Origin: Tamarix chinensis
Taxonomy: Eukaryota > Streptophyta > Magnoliopsida > Caryophyllales > Tamaricaceae
Length of the DNA stretch: 64,000 nucleotides
Direction of reading: 5' to 3'
Assembly: GCA_030549775.1 (NCBI GenBank)
Contig: CM060176.1
Coordinates: 100,954,303 to 101,018,302, forward strand
In this document: in pieces, positions 58,529-64,000 of the stretch
How the letters are laid out: each line of letters opens with the position of its first letter
Position numbering within the stretch: position 1 is the first letter of the stretch
Translations under genes and position numbers: made by a program
Notes under the pieces: generated by a model
What the model was told of the DNA's origin: nothing
The model's input: the letters and a program-made list of their open reading frames with translations, nothing else
Databases searched by the model: none

Positions 58529-61183
58529 GGTGAGAATAAGAAAAAAAAAGAAAGAAAAGAAAGAAAAATGAAGAAAGAAAAAGAAAAAGGAAAAAGGGAA
58601 AACGCAAATTTAAGTAGGTTGGGGTCAAATAAATTAATTAGAATATTTTAGGTATTTAAAATAAAAATATTTAAATAAAAAAGTATTAAATTTCCTTTTT
58701 GGCTAATTTAGGATTTTTAAAAGATTTTTCCTAAATTTCTTTTTAATTAACAAAAATACCAAATTTTCCCTTATAAAAATATTTATAAACTCCTTATTAA
58801 TTTGCCCTAAATAAATCCTTCCCATTTCAAATAAAATAATTAATTAAATTGATTCCCTATTAAATCCTTGTTTAATTATATTTCTTAAAATAAAAATTTT
58901 TGGGCCATTTCAATAGTCATCTAACGGGTCTTCCAAGACCTATACAAAAGAATCAGAGCCTTCTACTCATGGGAATGAGCAACGCCCATAAAAATGTTGG
59001 TCAGTACGCTACATACAGACAAGGTAACAATACTATCGAACCAATGATACATATATACATGCATTCACAACCAATGATGAGTACACATTCAAACTAATGA
59101 ATAATATCATAAAATAAATACTTATTCAGGACTCTTTATTAGATATAACCATTTTCATTCTTTTATATATGTTGACTTAAGAAACCTCAATATTCTTAAA
59201 CTAGTGGAATGGTCTAAAGAATATTCTTAGGGATAATACACCTGAGCCACTATTATCATTTAATGGAACGCATATGAAAATATCATCTGCAAAATACTCC
59301 CGAGCCACTATCATCATCCGGTGGAATGGATATAAAAACATGAACTTGGTCTTGACTTACGTACTCGTCCACTTTAAGCCATTTTTGTCTTATCCATAGG
59401 TTACATACTTATATTTTCATTCATGATGAGTAGGGCCCCCACTATTCTTAATCCGGTGGAATAGACTAAAACACCTTCTCGACGCAAAAAACTCTCAAGC
59501 CACAATTATCCTCCGGTGGAACGAATATATAAAAACATCACCTACTTGGAACAGAACTCTCCCGATCTACTATTATCCTTTAGTGGAATGGAAATAAAAC
59601 ATCACCTTGGCCCTACTCATGTGATATTTCACTTTAAATGATTAATATCTTATTCATGATCACTTTACAAGTACTAAACACACATTAAGGCAGATACATC
59701 CATAACACAATTCATAAAGTCAAGATCCTTAATTTCCTCAAACTCTAATATTACACTCTTAGCATAACTTCTCTTATATTGATCATTCAACTACCAATTA
59801 TAGTATATCATTCTCAAATATCATCATTATTATCATACCTAAAATTCATAGTTTGATGCCCACATCTCACATATACAATAATAGCCCTTATCCCAAACAT
59901 TACTATTGATAGAGCTCTCAAAACTCTAATTCAATATTAGTTATAACTCTTCCCATAAGGATCATATAACAACCCAAATTCAATAAACCTCATTAAATTA
60001 CCAATATTAACAATATATCCAAAATTTGTAGTCTAACTCAAGGTTTTACATATGGGATATTAATATTACCATTTAAGGTTACTATACCCCAATTAAGCCA
60101 TTATCTCATTTTGAGGAACCCATAACATTCAGTAAATACCCCAAACACTTCTCCTAATATCATTATCATAATTAATGCACCTAACACATTAAAATAATAA
60201 GATATCCATATTAACCTATAGTACTATTCCATAAGTTATATTTTTCCACAAGTATGACTTAGCATATTTAGATTATATCAACAACCCTTTCCCATGCTCA
60301 CTTCCTTTATATCATTTAAATCTACATTATCATAACAACTCATTAACAACATACATTCCATTATGCAACGACAATATCATGATAATACACTTAGCCATGT
60401 AAGCATTTAACACAAAACTCCTAAAATATTGATTAGTATCCTTACCAATAAGGACATGGGACTCTAAGCATGTAAATCTTAGACTTCCTCCTCTGAGGTC
60501 ACTTATGAAAAATAAGATAGTACAAGGTTAGGCTTAAAGATTATTATCGAGGAAAATTTAAGGTAAAGGAGCATAAAAATAAAAATAATCGGAGTCAAAG
60601 GGACTCTTGAATTATGTAAAAGTGTGGCGGAATATATGTTTGAGCTATGGTAAAAATTTGGTGGTGTTTGGATAAGGTTTAGGGGTGAAAAAGAGGGTAC
60701 ATGACCGAAATGGGGAGGCTGCATGAGCATGCGGCAGGCTGTGCACACCCAGCCTGTGAGCTAGGTATGCACATGGGTAGGCTATACGAAGAGGCACAGC
60801 CATGATGAACAACATATGACATAGGGTAATATCGAACAGGTGTGCATGGGCATGCGAAAAGCTGTGCGCAGGCTGTGTGAGGGTGCGTAAGGCAAATCAT
60901 GGTGGTTTGCATGGACGTGAGATAATTAAAATTATTAGTGCACGACCGTGCACGATGCCATGTGCAAGCCATGAGTGAGGCCATGCGTGAGCTATGTGTC
61001 TCATAAAAACATGATGAATAAGAGAAAAAGAAGAAGGAAAAATGGCGGTAGTTGACGGTAATGACCGGCGATAATAAAGAGGAGTGATAGGGGCGACCTT
61101 ACTGGTCCATCCACCAGGATTTGGACGGTGCTTGGTGGTGATGGAGGTGGTTTGGGCTTGCAAAATAGAGCACATCTGAGGGA

Positions 61184-61573
61184 GAAGAAGAAGAAGAAGA
61201 AGAAGAAGAAGAAGAAGAAGAAGAAGAAGAAGAAGAAGAAGAAGAAGAAGAAGAAGAAGAAGAAGAAGAAGAAGAAGAAGAAGAAGAAGAAGAAGAAGAA
61301 GAAGAAGAAGAAGAAGAAGAAGAAGAAGAAGAAGAAGAAGAAGAAGAAGAAGAAGAAGAAGAAGAAGAAGAAGAAGAAGAAGAAGAAGAAGAAGAAGAAG
61401 AAGAAGAAGAAGAAGAAGAAGAAGAAGAAGAAGAAGAAGAAGAAGAAGAAGAAGAAGAAGAAGAAGAAGAAGAAGAAGAAGAAGAAGAAGAAGAAGAAGA
61501 AGAAGAAGAAGAAGAAGAAGAAGAAGAAGAAGAAGAAGAAGAAGAAGAAGAAGAAGAAGAAGAAGAAGAAGAA
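61184..61573 (+). repeat. perfect (GAA)130 microsatellite
   Basis: 390 bases of uninterrupted GAA repeat within unit D. Long open frames of Lys, Phe or Leu across it are artefacts of the repeat. Confidence 0.98.
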
Positions 61574-62302
61574 TAAAAGAGAGGGAGCTCGGGTAGTTGG
61601 TGTTAGACACAAAGTGGGTAGAAATGAGGCAAAATAAAAGAGGAAGGAAAGAGAGTGATGAGTAATGTATATGGCGTGTGATGGTGGAGGATGCAAGGTG
61701 ATGGTCTCAACTGTACATTGGCAAGGAAGTGTGGAGGGGAAATTCAATGAGGGGGTGGTGGAGTGTTGGGTGAATATGGCGGGGGTATACAAAATGAGAG
61801 TGATGGTTCTGTGTGTGTTGCTTGAGGAAGAAAAATGGCAGGGTGGTTCATGAGGGAGCAATGGCAGAGGATGGTTTGGGGTGGTGATGGCAACATGGCA
61901 GAGGCACGAGGGCAAGGACCAAAATTCAACAAAGATAAAGTGGGAGATGATGGTGGTGTATAGTAGAGGTTAAGGAAAATACACGCAAAAAAGATGGTGC
62001 AAAAGAAAGGAAAAAGGAAAGAGGGGAGAAAAAAGGGAAAAGGGAAAAAGGAAAGGAAAAAGGATTGGGGTTTGTATTAAATAAATTTTGGATTAGCCAA
62101 AATAGGTAGGATTAGTGATATAATTTAGTGGAATTAAGATTGGGTTACGAAATATACTTTATCTGTGCCAAACATTAAGATTAGGTTAAGATTTTGGGAC
62201 TAAGAAATTTAGTTAAGGCTAAAATAATATTTCTTAAGATTATAATTAGATTAGGGTATTAATGATGCAGGATTAGGTTAGGTAAAATTTTAGGGTATTA
62301 CA

Positions 62303-62747
62303 TTAACCCATGTACATCATCAGAGTAATTAGTGTTGCCCATTACTAATACTTAGATCTTATTGGATGTAAACCATCAGCTAAATGAGCGTCGATAAAAT
62401 AACTTCCATAAATTTTTTCGCAATCACAATAAGAGTGATCCAAAACAAGAAAATATACCTAATTATAAACAATATTTATCGTAAAAAGAAAATATAAGAG
62501 TAATGTTACTTAACTAATAATACTAATCTCGACCATCAAAACAAAAGAAACCAACACTATATTGCTAATCTCCACCATCAAAACCAAAGAAACCAATGCC
62601 CCAGCAAGAAAAGTCTAATACACCATTTTTTTTACCACTATAAGCATATAATTTGTGAAAAGGAAATGATATAAAGTGAGTGATAATCTTTGACCACAAA
62701 TGCACGATTTCATAATATTATGTAAAGTTGATATTGGAAGGACTGGG
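62303..62747. other. intergenic DNA, nothing recognised
   Basis: AT-rich sequence that resumes the host DNA after unit D. The words ctaatctcgaccatcaaaac and ctaatctccaccatcaaaac form one short direct repeat near 62523-62590. No gene seen. Confidence 0.45.
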
Positions 62748-64000
62748 TGTAATACCCCATCCTAAAATCCTTCAAAATGTGTTTAAAATTATGTTGATAT
62801 AAAATAAATTAGTTTTTGTTTTGAAAATGCCTTGAAATTCCAACAAAAATGTGAATTTCAAGCATACCAATCAATTGGTTTACCTAATCGATTGAATGGA
62901 ATACTCAAATATTGACATTTTTATTCTCAATGAACCAATCGACTGGTTTGCCCAAACTGATCGATTAGTTATCTTGTATTTTCATATCCTTTTCTAATTT
63001 TGATTTGAATCTTTTTCTAATATTTATGAAAACTTCTAATTAGATTCTATTTACGCTAATGAGCATATTTTGGTGCTTTGGTATTATTTTTACATTATTT
63101 AGATCATTTTATAATTTTATTTAGTTAAATTTTCCCAAAAAGTAACATTTGAGGCATATCTCACCTCTCTCTTCTCCCTCAATTTTGTCTCTCTTTTTTG
63201 GTAGCTGAGTTGGGTGTTTGACTTCTTGCCCATCCTTCCTGAATTACCAACATTCTACAACTGTTCCCTCCTTAACTACACTCAACCTCTCTCACTACAT
63301 CATGTCTTCTCATACACCTTAGTTGCCAACACTCAACCATACCTAACTTCTTTCTCTCTCTTGTGGATTTCAACCAGCTCTATCTCCAACACACTCTCTT
63401 CTTATTTCATTTTCATTTCCTACCTATTATTCACTCTCTTCTTCCTATCCCTTGGTGAAATTTTCTAAATGTTGAGTATTCTTTATTTTTCTTCATTTTC
63501 CCTCTCTATTAAGAAACAGAGGCTTGATCTTGTTTTCTTCCTTCCTTTGTTGAGCATTATCTCTCTTTTCTTCTTCTTATTTTGGCTTTAGTTATCCCGT
63601 ATTCTCTTAAGCAAGGAAGAATTAAAGTTGAGAAAAGTTGAAAATTCTAGCTTCATTTTTCTTGGATTTCTATTTTTAAGAAAATGTTGAGTTGTGTTTT
63701 TTAATCTTCTTATGATTTTATTTGATTTTCATAGAGTATTAAAAAGGAGTTTTTAATGGTTTTGGCTTTTGATTCTTTCAGGAATCGAGGTCCTGCTAGA
63801 TTGCCATCAAGTAATAGATTTATGCTAGAAGATTTGCTTTAAGGTAAATCATTCTTATCTCTAATATGAATACGATCCTGTGTTGTTTGTTGATGTTTTG
63901 AGTACTTGGTATGTTTTGTGATATTTATTTAATATGTTGAGTTCTTAATTTCAAGCATGATTGCTATATTTCAATTTATGAAGTTTTGGAGCATGTTTGA
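62748..64000 (+). mobile_element. probable start of another LTR, cut by the window end
   Basis: TGTAATACCCCATCCTAAAA is a typical Ty3/gypsy LTR start. Within it, ccaatcaattggttt and ccaatcgactggttt form a diverged repeat pair with aatcgattgaa-type words between. A pyrimidine-rich zone (63160-63600) follows. The 84-codon frame at 63214-63468 lies in that zone and is Ser/Leu/Phe/Thr rich, with no motif. The other end is outside the window. Confidence 0.5.

Larger units (their letters stand above)
49818..58912 (+). mobile_element. LTR-like unit B, middle of the nest
   Basis: Starts TGTAACACCCCAAAATTT and ends TTTTTGGGCCATTTCA, with an exact target duplication ATAGT (49813-49817, 58913-58917). 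Unit C is inserted at 52924-57836. Without C and one duplication, B is about 4.18 kb. It has the conserved block (50283-50372), the CCGGTGG-type array (50570-50940), the telobox array (51040-51460), AAT microsatellites (51940-52402), a GC-richer part (52480-52920, resumed at 57842-58500), the dyad (58505-58528) and the purine-rich tract (58530-58610). Probable solo LTR. Confidence 0.8.
49444..62302 (+). mobile_element. LTR-like unit D, outermost of a three-level nest
   Basis: Starts TGTAACACCCTAATTTT and ends AAAATTTTAGGGTATTACA, with near-matching target duplications ctaac (49439-49443) and ttaac (62303-62307). Unit B is inserted at 49818-58912. Without it, D is about 3.76 kb (49444-49817 and 58918-62302). 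It has the shared conserved block (58920-59030), an array of ccactattatcatccggtgg-like words (59210-59620), a gcatgggcatgcggcagg-type degenerate repeat (60715-60990), the (GAA)130 tract and a purine-rich end (61985-62065). No second LTR or coding domain. Oldest of the nest by position. Confidence 0.75.

Noticed and set aside
61128..61637. 169-codon Lys-rich frame, and 237- and 304-codon Leu- and Phe-rich frames on the other strand
   Set aside because: All are the three readings of a pure GAA/TTC repeat. The non-repeat flanks show no domain.
63214..63468. 84-codon frame
   Set aside because: Pyrimidine-rich LTR sequence with no motif and no conserved start context.

Overview
This is nuclear DNA from a flowering plant, probably a eudicot. 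It is AT-rich, has GT-AG introns and plant-type telomere motifs, and is full of plant transposon families (Cassandra TRIM, MULE with a plant mobile domain gene, hAT with BED/DUF659, gag-bearing LTR element primed by tRNA-Met). The species cannot be told from the sequence alone.

There is one convincing host gene. It lies on the minus strand from 30136 to 9011 and was reassembled here from 14 exons into an unbroken 664-residue reading frame. It combines a GCN5-like N-acetyltransferase (GNAT) domain with two C-terminal BRCT domains, so it is probably a nuclear chromatin or DNA-damage factor. Its TATA box is near 30205 and its poly(A) signal near 8956. Transposons have swollen it. Intron 8 holds a very young gag-only LTR retrotransposon (13156-15535, TSD GATCG, LTRs with no difference seen). 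Intron 4 is about 12.4 kb and holds a decayed hAT transposon (about 19215-25815) inserted into one arm of an older foldback element whose inner arms (about 26000-26953 and 27039-27935) would form a hairpin of roughly 0.9 kb. It also holds a small MITE, an LTR-like fragment and a pair of direct repeats.

Left of the gene (1-9000) is intergenic DNA: a degenerate tandem array (720-1262), a Cassandra-type TRIM with 5S rRNA-like sequence in both LTRs (4581-5324), a MITE-like element and scattered copies of one unnamed repeat.

Right of the gene (30.2-64 kb) is almost all mobile DNA. An AT-rich tandem region (31.8-38.1 kb) is split by a 4.4-kb element flanked by TATAT. A decayed MULE (about 38.8-45.2 kb) carries a transposase with an OTU-like domain on the plus strand and a plant-mobile-domain gene on the minus strand. 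A Copia gag remnant lies at 45.4-46.0 kb. A three-level nest (49444-62302) follows: three related LTR-like units, each with its own 5-bp target duplication, inserted one inside another. These units and the one at 32.5 kb start TGTAACACCC, end in CA, have no internal domain and look like solo LTRs of unusual size (about 3.8-4.9 kb). They carry telobox-rich arrays, CCGGTGG arrays, TGGGCC dyads and, in the outermost, a perfect (GAA)130 tract. Another LTR start (62748) runs off the end of the window.
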